A DNA stretch of 24,331 nt. It comes from Flavobacteriaceae bacterium. GTDB taxonomy: Bacteria > Bacteroidota > Bacteroidia > Flavobacteriales > Flavobacteriaceae. The notes under the pieces are model-generated. The model made no database searches. It was not told the DNA's origin and saw only the letters and a list, made by a program, of their open reading frames with translations. The DNA lies in contig JALRDC010000155.1 in assembly GCA_023262245.1 (NCBI GenBank), forward strand, positions 1-24,331. Direction: 5' to 3'. Position numbers and translations under genes: made by a program. Each line of letters starts with the position of its first letter. Within the stretch, counting starts at the first letter, position 1. This document shows positions 6,561-13,726 of the stretch, one piece after another.

Positions 6561-8966
6561 TTAATGATAATTATCATGTTTTAATTTTTTTGATAGTAAA
6601 AAAGTGGCTGTGTAGGCAAAGACAACCACGCTAATGGAACTTAAGGGCATTAAAATAGCAGCAATAAGAGGACTTAAGTGACCTAAAGCTGCAATGCACA
6701 ATCCCAAAGTGTTATATAATAAAGAACCTGCAAAACTAATATGAACCAAACGAAGGCTAGAATGGGTGGCTTTAAGCAGGGAGGTCAATTTATACAAATC
6801 GCCACCCATTAAAATCGCATCACAGGCTGGAGTAAAGGTGTGGATCTGATTGTTGATGGCAATACCAAAATCACTTTGTTGTAGTGCACCGGCATCGTTG
6901 AGTCCATCTCCAATCATCAAAACTTTTTCTCCTTTTTCTTGAAGCTTTTGGATATAATGGATTTTTTCAAAAGGATTTTGTTCAAAAAGTACTTTCGTAT
7001 CCTTGGGGATGTATTTTTTTAAATCAACAATAGATTGGGGTCTATCTCCTGTCAAAATGGTTTTAGAATAATTGGGAAGGGAGTGTAGTAGCTTTTTTAG
7101 GTGTTTACGATAGCTCGGGCGTAACTCAAAATAGCCTCTGTATTTTCCATCCACACGCAGATGTACCAAAGTATATGGATTATTGATTGGAGCGAGACTG
7201 TTCACAAACATAGCACTCCCTAAGAGCAAGCTATGACCCTCAATTTTAGCTTCCAAACCTTTTCCCAAGTGTTGTATACAGGAGATGTTGGTTAAATAAG
7301 TAATGTCCTTAAAAAAGGAAAAAAGAGCTTGACTGAGTGGATGATTGGATTGATAACAGAGCGACTTGATCTGCTCTTTTTCCATAGGAAGTAAGGAGTC
7401 CCCTATAAATCTAATTTCATATCCATTGGGATCTGTCAAAGTTCCGGTTTTGTCAAATACGATATGGGTAATTTTTGTAAGGGTTTCTAATACTACTGAA
7501 GATCTAGGGTAGAACGATAATTGATCAAAATAGCGAAGCATATTTCCAAAAACAAAAGGAGCAGAAAGAGCCAATGCACAAGGGCAAGCCACAATAAGAA
7601 TGGCAGTAAAAATCTCTATGATTCTTGAAGAATCAATAAATGCCCAAAAGCTACTCACACCAACGGCTAATAAGAGAACAAAAGGGGTGAAAAAAGGGCT
7701 CAACTGATCCGTTATAGAGGGAGTAGGTCTAACTGTCTTTTTTTGAAAAGCAGGTTGATTCCACAATTGAACCAATTGGCTTTCCTCTACTTCTCGAATT
7801 ACCGTTGCCTTACAATTTTGTTTTATGATTTTTCCTCCAGCAAAGAGTGTACTTCCGTTATTTTCTCGAACAGCTTTTGATTCTCCGGTCACAAAACTGT
7901 AGTCAATTTCTGCAAAAGCAGAAGTTAACGTGCAATCCACAGGGATCAATTCACCCACCCGAAGTGCGATTTGATCTCCTACTTTTATGCTTTTTAGAGG
8001 AACCATCATTTGGGTTTGATCAGGCATTGTTTTATGAATTCCAAGAGGAAAGAAAGAGGTGTAATTTCGATCATAAGAAAAATTTGAATACACTTTTTGC
8101 TGCATGAATTTGCCTAGGAGAAGGAAAAAAATCAAACCATTTAAGCTGTCAAAATACCCGAGATCATCGCCGAAAAAAGCAATATAGGTACTTCTTAAAA
8201 AAAGGGTACCGATGCCTATTGAAATGGGAACATTTAGGGTGAGAAACTTGGCTTTGAGTCCTTTCCAAGCAGCTGTAAAATAATCTTGAGCAGAATAAAA
8301 GAGTACAGGAAGGCTCAGTAAAAAAGATAAAAGATCAAACCAAGGGCGAAATTGGAGCATCCAAAACTCTTGACTTTCAAAATAGGTGCTCAAGGACATA
8401 AACATGCAATTTCCAAAAGCAAAGCCCGCGATCCCAATTTGTTGAAGCAAGCGTTTGTCACTTTGCTTTTTAGGCTGCTGATGGCCTAAGCTGATATCTG
8501 GAGGGTATCCCAGTGAGGCCAATAACAGTGCGATGGTATGAAGGGAAGTCTTTTTTGTTTGATAGACAAAGCGCAGTGTTTTGTTTGAAAAATTTACCGT
8601 AGAATGAAGGATGCCTGCATCAAATTGATTCAATTGTTCTAAGATCCAAATACAAGCACTGCAATGAATAGAAGGAATTGAAAAAAGAGCGTGTTGGAGT
8701 CCTTCTTTTTCAAATGAAATAAAGGAACGGGCAAAATCTGAATGCGCTAAAATTGCATATACTTCATTTCCTTTTGTAGGGATGTTTCCAGCCCCTGATT
8801 CAAGTTCATAAAATGTATCGAGTTGTTTACTTTTGATGATTTGGTATACGGTTTTACAACCTTGACAGCAAAAGGTTTTTTCCTCATGGTGAAAGGGTGC
8901 GTAGGAAAAAGAAAGATTGCAATGGAAGCAGGAATGAGTAGGCAATTTCCTTGGGATTTTGTTCAA
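6561..8966 (-). CDS. ccoI: CcoI, P1B-type copper-transporting ATPase of the cbb3 cluster (TTG start)
   Basis: This 801-residue P-type ATPase has a Cys-rich N-terminal domain (C13, C16, then C33, C34, C37). A metal-binding domain with S-I-H-C-S-A-C follows (Cys102, Cys105), and eight membrane helices are expected. Core motifs are intact: T-G-E-S (360-363), C-P-C in the transport helix (461-463), D-K-T-G-T with phosphorylated D505, an S-N-H-P-L-S motif in the nucleotide domain and G-D-G-L-N-D near the C-terminus. CcoI members export or deliver copper for cbb3 assembly. A TAA lies immediately upstream of the TTG at 8964-8966 and no ATG is near, so TTG is the only reasonable start. It is the first gene of the minus-strand cbb3 operon. 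Confidence 0.93.
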   Translation of the reverse strand: MNKIPRKLPTHSCFHCNLSFSYAPFHHEEKTFCCQGCKTVYQIIKSKQLDTFYELESGAGNIPTKGNEVYAILAHSDFARSFISFEKEGLQHALFSIPSIHCSACIWILEQLNQFDAGILHSTVNFSNKTLRFVYQTKKTSLHTIALLLASLGYPPDISLGHQQPKKQSDKRLLQQIGIAGFAFGNCMFMSLSTYFESQEFWMLQFRPWFDLLSFLLSLPVLFYSAQDYFTAAWKGLKAKFLTLNVPISIGIGTLFLRSTYIAFFGDDLGYFDSLNGLIFFLLLGKFMQQKVYSNFSYDRNYTSFFPLGIHKTMPDQTQMMVPLKSIKVGDQIALRVGELIPVDCTLTSAFAEIDYSFVTGESKAVRENNGSTLFAGGKIIKQNCKATVIREVEESQLVQLWNQPAFQKKTVRPTPSITDQLSPFFTPFVLLLAVGVSSFWAFIDSSRIIEIFTAILIVACPCALALSAPFVFGNMLRYFDQLSFYPRSSVVLETLTKITHIVFDKTGTLTDPNGYEIRFIGDSLLPMEKEQIKSLCYQSNHPLSQALFSFFKDITYLTNISCIQHLGKGLEAKIEGHSLLLGSAMFVNSLAPINNPYTLVHLRVDGKYRGYFELRPSYRKHLKKLLHSLPNYSKTILTGDRPQSIVDLKKYIPKDTKVLFEQNPFEKIHYIQKLQEKGEKVLMIGDGLNDAGALQQSDFGIAINNQIHTFTPACDAILMGGDLYKLTSLLKATHSSLRLVHISFAGSLLYNTLGLCIAALGHLSPLIAAILMPLSSISVVVFAYTATFLLSKKLKHDNYH

Positions 8967-8976
8967 TTAAAATTGA
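8963..8976. promoter_or_regulatory. Perfect inverted repeat over the ccoI start codon
   Basis: TCAATT and AATTGA arms, separated by two bases, span 8963-8976 and include the TTG start of ccoI (8964-8966). A protein bound here, or an RNA fold, could affect initiation of the whole cbb3 operon. The region is AT-rich, so a chance palindrome is possible. Confidence 0.3.
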
Positions 8977-8978
8977 TC

Positions 8979-8986
8979 CAAAGTAA
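8979..8986 (-). promoter_or_regulatory. Possible -7 element of the cbb3 operon
   Basis: The minus strand reads TTACTTTG, one mismatch from the Bacteroidetes TAnnTTTG element, 12 bases before the ccoI TTG. It would give a very short leader starting inside the inverted repeat at 8963-8976. No convincing -33 TTTG was found at normal spacing. Confidence 0.35.
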
Positions 8987-9022
8987 TATATTTTTTTTCT
9001 AGTACATAAGGCTCAATTGTAT

Positions 9023-9545
9023 TTATATTGCTTTTATGGTTTCACCATGATTCAAAGAATAGCCTTCTTGCTGATGAATTAATTCTCCTATGGAATTTGG
9101 TTTTTGGAGAAGTGGTGGTAAACAAAAGCGCGTCGTGACTTCTGGCTTGCTGTGCCCAGCCAACATTTCCAAGAATTCGACTGTTGTCATAGACAAACTC
9201 CTGACGTCCTATTTTAAATGCGCTTTTTTGATTGATCTTCCAACGAGCCCATGCCTGGTGTAGTGCCAATCCATTTTCATTACTCTTGTTGAGTTGTGGA
9301 ACATCTTCCCATACACGTACGTTTTGAAAACTAAGATAAACGTCAAGCAACTCAGCTTTATAATCAATATTTGCTCGTGTTCTTTGAGAAACAAATCTAG
9401 TCGCCTTGTCATTTTCACCAAAGAGCCGACCAAATCCATGACGGTTTTCCAATCGAGGTCTTAGTTCCACAGCAACTTCAAGTTGCCCTGTTAAAACACT
9501 GAAAGGCATCAAAAAAAGTAGGGTTAAGAGGTGATTTGGTTTCAT
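9023..9545 (-). pseudogene. Truncated alginate-export-type outer-membrane porin
   Basis: The open frame runs 9545 to 9042 (167 residues). It starts with a signal peptide (M-K-P-N-H-L-L-T-L-L up to about residue 20), then reads like the N-terminal third of an alginate-export family porin: E-L-R-P-R-L-E-N-R-H-G, Q-R-T-R-A-N, Q-A-W-A-R-W and I-G-R-Q-E-F, ending G-N-V-G-W-A-Q-Q-A-R-S-H-D. After about residue 144 the similarity stops and the frame ends in a basic, non-barrel tail. Full-length members have around 400 residues or more and end in beta strands. Another frame continues past the break to a stop at 9023-9025 with protein-like sequence (I-G-E-L-I-H-Q-Q-E-G-Y), which suggests a deletion joining two genes or a frameshifted remnant. 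Porins of this type are found near cbb3 loci in relatives, so decay in place is likely. Confidence 0.68.
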
Positions 9546-9595
9546 CAGTAGTTCAATTTCGGATCAAAAATAGCTGCGGAAATAATACCAAAATA

Positions 9596-9607
9596 TGATC
9601 TGAATCA
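9596..9607. promoter_or_regulatory. Fnr/Crp-like half-site pair upstream of the fnr-like gene
   Basis: TGAT-CTGA-ATCA is a perfect TGAT-N4-ATCA dyad, the core of the Fnr consensus TTGAT-N4-ATCAA without the outermost pair. It lies 57 bases before the regulator's ATG and 50 bases before the start of the divergent porin remnant. It could serve autoregulation or the divergent gene. It is the only such dyad I found in the cbb3/Fnr region. Confidence 0.45.
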
Positions 9608-9664
9608 GTATTTTTTTATACTTTGTTTAGTCAATTTAAGTGTTTTTAGCCCCAAATATATATT

Positions 9665-10351
9665 TTGATGAACCATTGCGCCAATTGCCCTTTCAATCAA
9701 ACTGGACAAAATCAATGTCTTTTTGAATTACATCATAACGAATTAAGACCTTTTAGTTTTAAAAGAAATGAAATCATTTTTTCGGAGAAACAGTCGCTCA
9801 AAGGAATATACTGTATAAAAGAAGGAGCGTGTTATATTTCTAAAAACTGTAGCAACGGTAAAAATCAGATCATCGAATTATTATCGCGTGGTACCTTGTT
9901 GGGTATACGAAGTATTTTGTGTGAAGAACCAACCAATTTAGAAGCAAGGGTTATTGTTCCAATGTATGGCTGTTTTTTACCAAAAGAAGAATTTTTGAAA
10001 TTATTCAGACTAAATAAAGATTTTTCCTTTTTTGTTACCAAGGAATTAGCCAATTATTTAAAACAGACAGATGATAAAATTGTTTCGATGGGTCAAAAGT
10101 CAATGCATCAAAGAGTTGCAGAAATGATTACCAACTTACCTCAACATTTTGCACCGCTTCCTAATGGTTATATCGATGTTAAGATGAGAAGAGAAGATTT
10201 GGCCAATTTTGTTGGAATAGCAACAGAATCTTTAATTCGAGTATTTTCTGCTTTTAATGATAAAGGATGGATCTGCACAAAAGGAAAACAATTAAAGATA
10301 ATTGCTCCCGAGAAACTAAAACGATTTTCAGAAGGACACCTTTTAAAGTAG
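9665..10351 (+). CDS. Crp/Fnr family transcriptional regulator, candidate oxygen/redox sensor
   Basis: This 228-residue regulator has a cyclic-nucleotide-binding-like sensor domain (about 25-115), a dimer helix (120-150) and a C-terminal winged helix-turn-helix (about 170-215). The recognition helix reads A-T-E-S-L-I-R-V-F; Glu188 and Arg192 match the Fnr/Crp positions, while the Fnr serine is Ile. Cysteines at 5, 8 and 18 lie N-terminal to the sensor domain, as in iron-sulfur Fnr proteins, with further Cys at 50, 56, 62, 86 and 103. Classical Fnr spacing (C-x2-C-x5-C) is not matched exactly, so an Fe-S cluster is plausible but unproven. Its position next to the cbb3 operon suggests control of that operon under low oxygen. 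The coding sequence looks more AT-rich than ruvB. Confidence 0.87.
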   Translation: MMNHCANCPFNQTGQNQCLFELHHNELRPFSFKRNEIIFSEKQSLKGIYCIKEGACYISKNCSNGKNQIIELLSRGTLLGIRSILCEEPTNLEARVIVPMYGCFLPKEEFLKLFRLNKDFSFFVTKELANYLKQTDDKIVSMGQKSMHQRVAEMITNLPQHFAPLPNGYIDVKMRREDLANFVGIATESLIRVFSAFNDKGWICTKGKQLKIIAPEKLKRFSEGHLLK

Positions 10352-10376
10352 TTCTTTTATTTCAAAAAGAATGAAG

Positions 10377-10384
10377 TATCTTTG
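10377..10384 (+). promoter_or_regulatory. Likely ruvB -7 promoter element
   Basis: TATCTTTG is an exact TAnnTTTG match ending five bases before the ruvB ATG (10390). If used, transcription would start at about the ATG, giving a leaderless or nearly leaderless mRNA. No clear -33 TTTG is present at normal spacing. Confidence 0.5.
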
Positions 10385-10389
10385 AGTTA

Positions 10390-11409
10390 ATGAACGAGCA
10401 TTTAGACCCAACCGACAATCAATTTTCACAAGAAGAAAATGATATCGATCGCGCTTTAAGACCTTTAAGTTTTGATGACTTTGCGGGACAAGATGCTATT
10501 CTAGAAAACTTAAAAGTATTTGTCTCCGCTGCCAAGCAAAGGGAAGAGGCTTTAGACCACACTTTATTTCACGGTCCTCCTGGATTGGGGAAAACAACTC
10601 TTGCGCATATATTAGCTAATGAATTGGAGGTGGGAATAAAACTAACATCGGGACCCGTATTAGATAAGCCAGGAGATTTGGCAGGATTGCTCACCAATTT
10701 AAATGCGAGAGACATTCTCTTTATCGACGAAATTCACCGTTTGAGTCCCATAGTAGAGGAATATTTATACTCTGCGATGGAGGATTATAAGATCGATATT
10801 CTTATAGAGTCTGGGCCCAACGCACGTTCGGTTCAAATCAATTTAGAGCCCTTTACCTTAGTCGGGGCAACAACCCGATCGGGATTACTCACAGCACCCA
10901 TGCGTGCCCGTTTTGGGATCAGTAATCGTTTACAGTATTATTCTACTGAGCTTTTGGCAACGATAGTAGAAAGAAGTGCAGAAATTTTAAATGTTCCTAT
11001 AAAACATGATGCTGCCATTGAGGTTGCAGGCCGGAGCAGGGGCACCCCAAGAATTTCCAATGGTTTGCTTAGGCGTGTTCGCGATTTTGCTCAAATAAAG
11101 GGGAATGGATCTATTGATATGAAGATTACCCAATTCGCACTAAAAGCACTTCAGGTGGATGCCCATGGTTTAGACGAAATGGACAATAAAATCCTCACAA
11201 CTTTGATCGACAAATTTAAAGGGGGACCTGTAGGTATTACAACTTTGGCTACAGCAGTCTCTGAAAATGCGGAAACCATTGAAGAAGTCTACGAACCTTT
11301 TCTGATACAACAAGGATTTATTGTTCGTACACCGAGGGGTAGAGAAGTAACAGCACGAGCCTACCAACATTTGGGAAGAATTAAAAACAACCAAGAAGGA
11401 CTCTTTTAA
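10390..11409 (+). CDS. ruvB: Holliday junction branch-migration ATPase RuvB
   Basis: This 339-residue AAA+ motor drives branch migration of Holliday junctions together with RuvA. It has the conserved N-terminal stretch L-R-P-L-S-F-D-D-F-A-G-Q-D (23-35), Walker A G-P-P-G-L-G-K-T-T (62-70), Walker B with D-E-I-H (113-116), and the sensor/arginine-finger region V-G-A-T-T-R-S-G-L-L-T-A-P-M-R-A-R-F-G. The C-terminal winged helix includes P-R-G-R-E-V-T-A-R-A. Full length for the family. The start ATG fits the flavobacterial N-terminus. queG follows after 14 bases, so the two are probably co-transcribed. No ruvA is in the window; I would expect it downstream of the malic enzyme gene. Confidence 0.98.
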   Translation: MNEHLDPTDNQFSQEENDIDRALRPLSFDDFAGQDAILENLKVFVSAAKQREEALDHTLFHGPPGLGKTTLAHILANELEVGIKLTSGPVLDKPGDLAGLLTNLNARDILFIDEIHRLSPIVEEYLYSAMEDYKIDILIESGPNARSVQINLEPFTLVGATTRSGLLTAPMRARFGISNRLQYYSTELLATIVERSAEILNVPIKHDAAIEVAGRSRGTPRISNGLLRRVRDFAQIKGNGSIDMKITQFALKALQVDAHGLDEMDNKILTTLIDKFKGGPVGITTLATAVSENAETIEEVYEPFLIQQGFIVRTPRGREVTARAYQHLGRIKNNQEGLF

Positions 11410-11423
11410 GACCAGAAAGAGTC

Positions 11424-12371
11424 ATGACGAATCGCACGTTAAGTAAGCAAACCACACTAATTAAAGAGCACGCGAAAACACTCGGGTTTTTTTCTTGTGG
11501 GATTTCCAAAGCGGAATTTTTAGAAGCAGAAGCACCCAAGCTAGAAAAGTGGCTTCTTGAGAATCATCACGGAAAAATGGCGTATATGGCCAACCATTTT
11601 GATAAGCGACTGGATCCACGAATTTTAGTACCAGGAGCAAAAAGTGTGGTGTCACTACTGTTAAATTATCACACCGATATAAAACAGGAAGATCCCGAAG
11701 CTCCAAAGATTTCTCAATACGCATTTGGTAAAGATTATCACCTTGTAATAAAGAAGAAACTAAAAGCATTAATGGCTTTTATCCAAGAAGAAATAGGGGA
11801 AGTAGGAGGTAGAGTGTTTGTAGATTCAGCCCCTGTTATGGATAAGGCATGGGCAGCAAAAAGTGGTTTGGGATGGGTTGGTAAAAACACCAATTTGATC
11901 TCTAAAAAAAGAGGATCCTTTTTTTTTATTGCAGAGTTGATTCTGGACATAGAACTAGAATATGACCTTCCTGCTACAGATCACTGTGGGAGTTGCACTG
12001 CTTGTATAGATGCTTGCCCTACGGAAGCACTAATAGCTCCCTATCAAATTGATGGGAGTAAATGTATTTCCTATTTAACGATTGAATTAAAAGATCAGAT
12101 TCCTTCAGAATTTCAGGGTAAAATGGATCAATGGGCTTTTGGATGTGATGTTTGCCAAACGGTTTGTCCTTGGAATCGTTTTTCAACTCCCCACGAGGAA
12201 CCTGACTTTATGCCACAAGAAAGTTTACTCGCCATGACTAAAAATCATTGGGAAGAATTAACAGAAGAAGTTTTTGATGTGCTCTTTAAAAATAGTGCGG
12301 TCAAACGAACAAAGTATGAAGGACTTAAGCGGAATATTAAGTTTTTAAATCTTTCAAAAGATGAAGTTTAA
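11424..12371 (+). CDS. queG: Epoxyqueuosine reductase QueG
   Basis: QueG is a cobalamin-dependent iron-sulfur enzyme catalysing the last step of queuosine synthesis in tRNA, reducing epoxyqueuosine. The 315-residue protein shows the QueG motif V-D-S-A-P-V-M-D-K-A-W-A around residue 134 (Asp134 being the likely general acid), then G-W-V-G-K-N-T-N (150-157). Two [4Fe-4S] motifs follow: C188, C191, C194, C198 with the P-T-E-A-L sequence, and C214 with C241, C244, C248 (followed by P-W-N). The C-terminus carries the R-x-K-Y-E-G-L-x-R-N helix typical of the family. Everything needed for activity is present. It follows ruvB closely and ends just before a 186-bp convergent gap holding repeat copy A. 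Confidence 0.97.
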   Translation: MTNRTLSKQTTLIKEHAKTLGFFSCGISKAEFLEAEAPKLEKWLLENHHGKMAYMANHFDKRLDPRILVPGAKSVVSLLLNYHTDIKQEDPEAPKISQYAFGKDYHLVIKKKLKALMAFIQEEIGEVGGRVFVDSAPVMDKAWAAKSGLGWVGKNTNLISKKRGSFFFIAELILDIELEYDLPATDHCGSCTACIDACPTEALIAPYQIDGSKCISYLTIELKDQIPSEFQGKMDQWAFGCDVCQTVCPWNRFSTPHEEPDFMPQESLLAMTKNHWEELTEEVFDVLFKNSAVKRTKYEGLKRNIKFLNLSKDEV

Positions 12372-12379
12372 CCGGTTGT

Positions 12380-12480
12380 GAATTTTATTATCCAATCCGT
12401 TCTCGATACGATTTTTCGTACCTCAAAATCACTCGAACTGATGACTTTTTATTGGAAATAACTCAAGATGTATAACGGGT
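12380..12480. repeat. Intergenic repeat, copy A
   Basis: The core 12392-12441 matches 22133-22182 at 49 of 50 bases in the same orientation, and weaker similarity extends to roughly 12380-12480. Inside the core, TACGA-TTTT-TCGTA forms a short hairpin; GTTC near the left and GAAC near the right edge form an imperfect outer stem. It lies between convergent queG and lacI and has no open reading frame. It looks like a REP-like palindromic element; the rest of the 12372-12557 gap shows nothing further. Confidence 0.85.
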
Positions 12481-12557
12481 AGGTTTATTCTTAAATCATT
12501 TTAATTAGCAGCTATCATAATTTGACTACCCTTGCTTAAACAGAAATTAGACTCTAA

Positions 12558-13592
12558 CTATAGTAGTTCAGTTGTTTTCATAGAAGAGGTCCTTGGGATC
12601 AGTCGAGATGGAATAATTAGCCTTTGATATTTAGAAGTAGCCATTTCCCCATCAGTGTTTTGAAGATCAAGAAAAGATTGCATTACCTGCTTCCCCATTT
12701 TATTCCCATTTTGTTCAATAGTACTTAGTTTGGGAGTAATTAAAGAAGAAATTAACCAGTTGCTATACCCGATAATGGCAACATCTTTAGGTATTTGATA
12801 ACCTAACTCTTTAAAAGCACCCATGGCCCCTATAGCCACTAAGTCTGTAATAGCAAACAATCCGTCTACATCTGGAAACTTTTTGATTAAATTAAAAACA
12901 CCTTTATAACCCTCTTCAAAAGTGTTTTCACTACAAATAGTGACCAACTCTTTTTTAAAGGGTATGTTATGCTTCTCCAAAGCTTTTTTATAACCAAAAA
13001 AACGATCTATTGATATTTGAGGAATCAAATCTCCTCTGAGATGAACAATCTTTTTACAACCTTGCTTAATAAGGTGTTCGGTAGCCATAAAACCCGCTTC
13101 AAAATCATCGTTAACAACCTGAAGACTGGGAACTAATTTAACAGTACGGTCAAATAATATCAAGGGGGTATTGTTCTTAATTACCTGTTTTAAATGAGTA
13201 TAGTCATTCGTATTTTTAGCTACGGATATAAAAATACCATCCACATTAAGTTGAAGTAATTCTTTAATTTGACTTTTCTCTTTTTCATAAGACTCCTCAG
13301 AACAAAGGACAATTACTTTATAATCATGGCTTGCTGCATAACATATAATACTTTCAGTGATTTCATTAAAAAAATCATGTTTCAATCTAGGTAATACCAA
13401 ACCGATTAAACGCGTTTTTTGTGTTCTTAAGAAAGAGGCATGAGCATTGGGTCTAAAATTTACTTTTTCCGTATAGGCTCTGATTCTTGTTTTGGTTTCA
13501 GGACTGATGTCTTTATAGTCTTTTAGGGCTTTAGATACCGTTGTTACCGACACGCCCATAGCTTGGGCAATATCTTTTAAGGTTAAGTTCAT
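12558..13592 (-). CDS. LacI family transcriptional regulator of the SusCD locus
   Basis: This 344-residue protein has an N-terminal LacI helix-turn-helix (L-K-D-I-A-Q-A-M-G-V-S-V-T-T-V-S-K-A-L, residues 4-22), then a hinge segment F-R-P-N-A-H-A-S-F-L-R (about 51-61). A periplasmic-binding-protein-like sensor domain spans about 63-330, with typical segments I-G-L-V-L-P, F-I-S-V and the late Y-S-N-W motif. It is transcribed divergently from susC, the classic arrangement for a local regulator whose ligand is usually a sugar or degradation product. Many SusCD loci use two-component hybrid or sigma/anti-sigma control; a LacI regulator implies an intracellular small-molecule inducer. The ligand cannot be read from the sequence. 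Confidence 0.93.
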   Translation of the reverse strand: MNLTLKDIAQAMGVSVTTVSKALKDYKDISPETKTRIRAYTEKVNFRPNAHASFLRTQKTRLIGLVLPRLKHDFFNEITESIICYAASHDYKVIVLCSEESYEKEKSQIKELLQLNVDGIFISVAKNTNDYTHLKQVIKNNTPLILFDRTVKLVPSLQVVNDDFEAGFMATEHLIKQGCKKIVHLRGDLIPQISIDRFFGYKKALEKHNIPFKKELVTICSENTFEEGYKGVFNLIKKFPDVDGLFAITDLVAIGAMGAFKELGYQIPKDVAIIGYSNWLISSLITPKLSTIEQNGNKMGKQVMQSFLDLQNTDGEMATSKYQRLIIPSRLIPRTSSMKTTELL

Positions 13593-13602
13593 CTTATTTG
13601 GG

Positions 13603-13615
13603 CTTTTACGAAAAG
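13603..13615. promoter_or_regulatory. Candidate LacI-type operator in the lacI-susC gap
   Basis: CTTTT-ACG-AAAAG is a small inverted repeat carrying the only CG dinucleotide in the 134-bp divergent gap, ten bases before the lacI ATG. LacI-family operators usually centre on CG, so autoregulation is possible. The symmetry axis is not exactly on the CG, which lowers confidence. A second pair of inverted segments, TTTTAGTT at 13617-13624 and AACTAAAA at 13706-13713, sits in the two leaders. Confidence 0.3.
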
Positions 13616-13726
13616 GTTTTAGTTAAACTTTTTGTAAGAATATCTCTAATCTATTAAAATATTTTTAAAAAAACTTAATAGTATTGAGAACCTAAAAAAT
13701 TACTCAACTAAAAACTTAACCTAAAA

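Noticed and set aside
6564..6577. Perfect 14-base palindrome ATGATAATTATCAT resembling part of a Fur box
   Set aside because: It lies within the last codons of ccoI (encoding H-D-N-Y-H), away from any promoter, and is shorter than the 19-base Fur consensus; codon composition explains it.
9036..9048. Small hairpin ATGGT-TTC-ACCAT as a terminator for the porin remnant
   Set aside because: The stem is only five base pairs and no T-run follows on the minus strand; the sequence lies across the end of the decayed gene.
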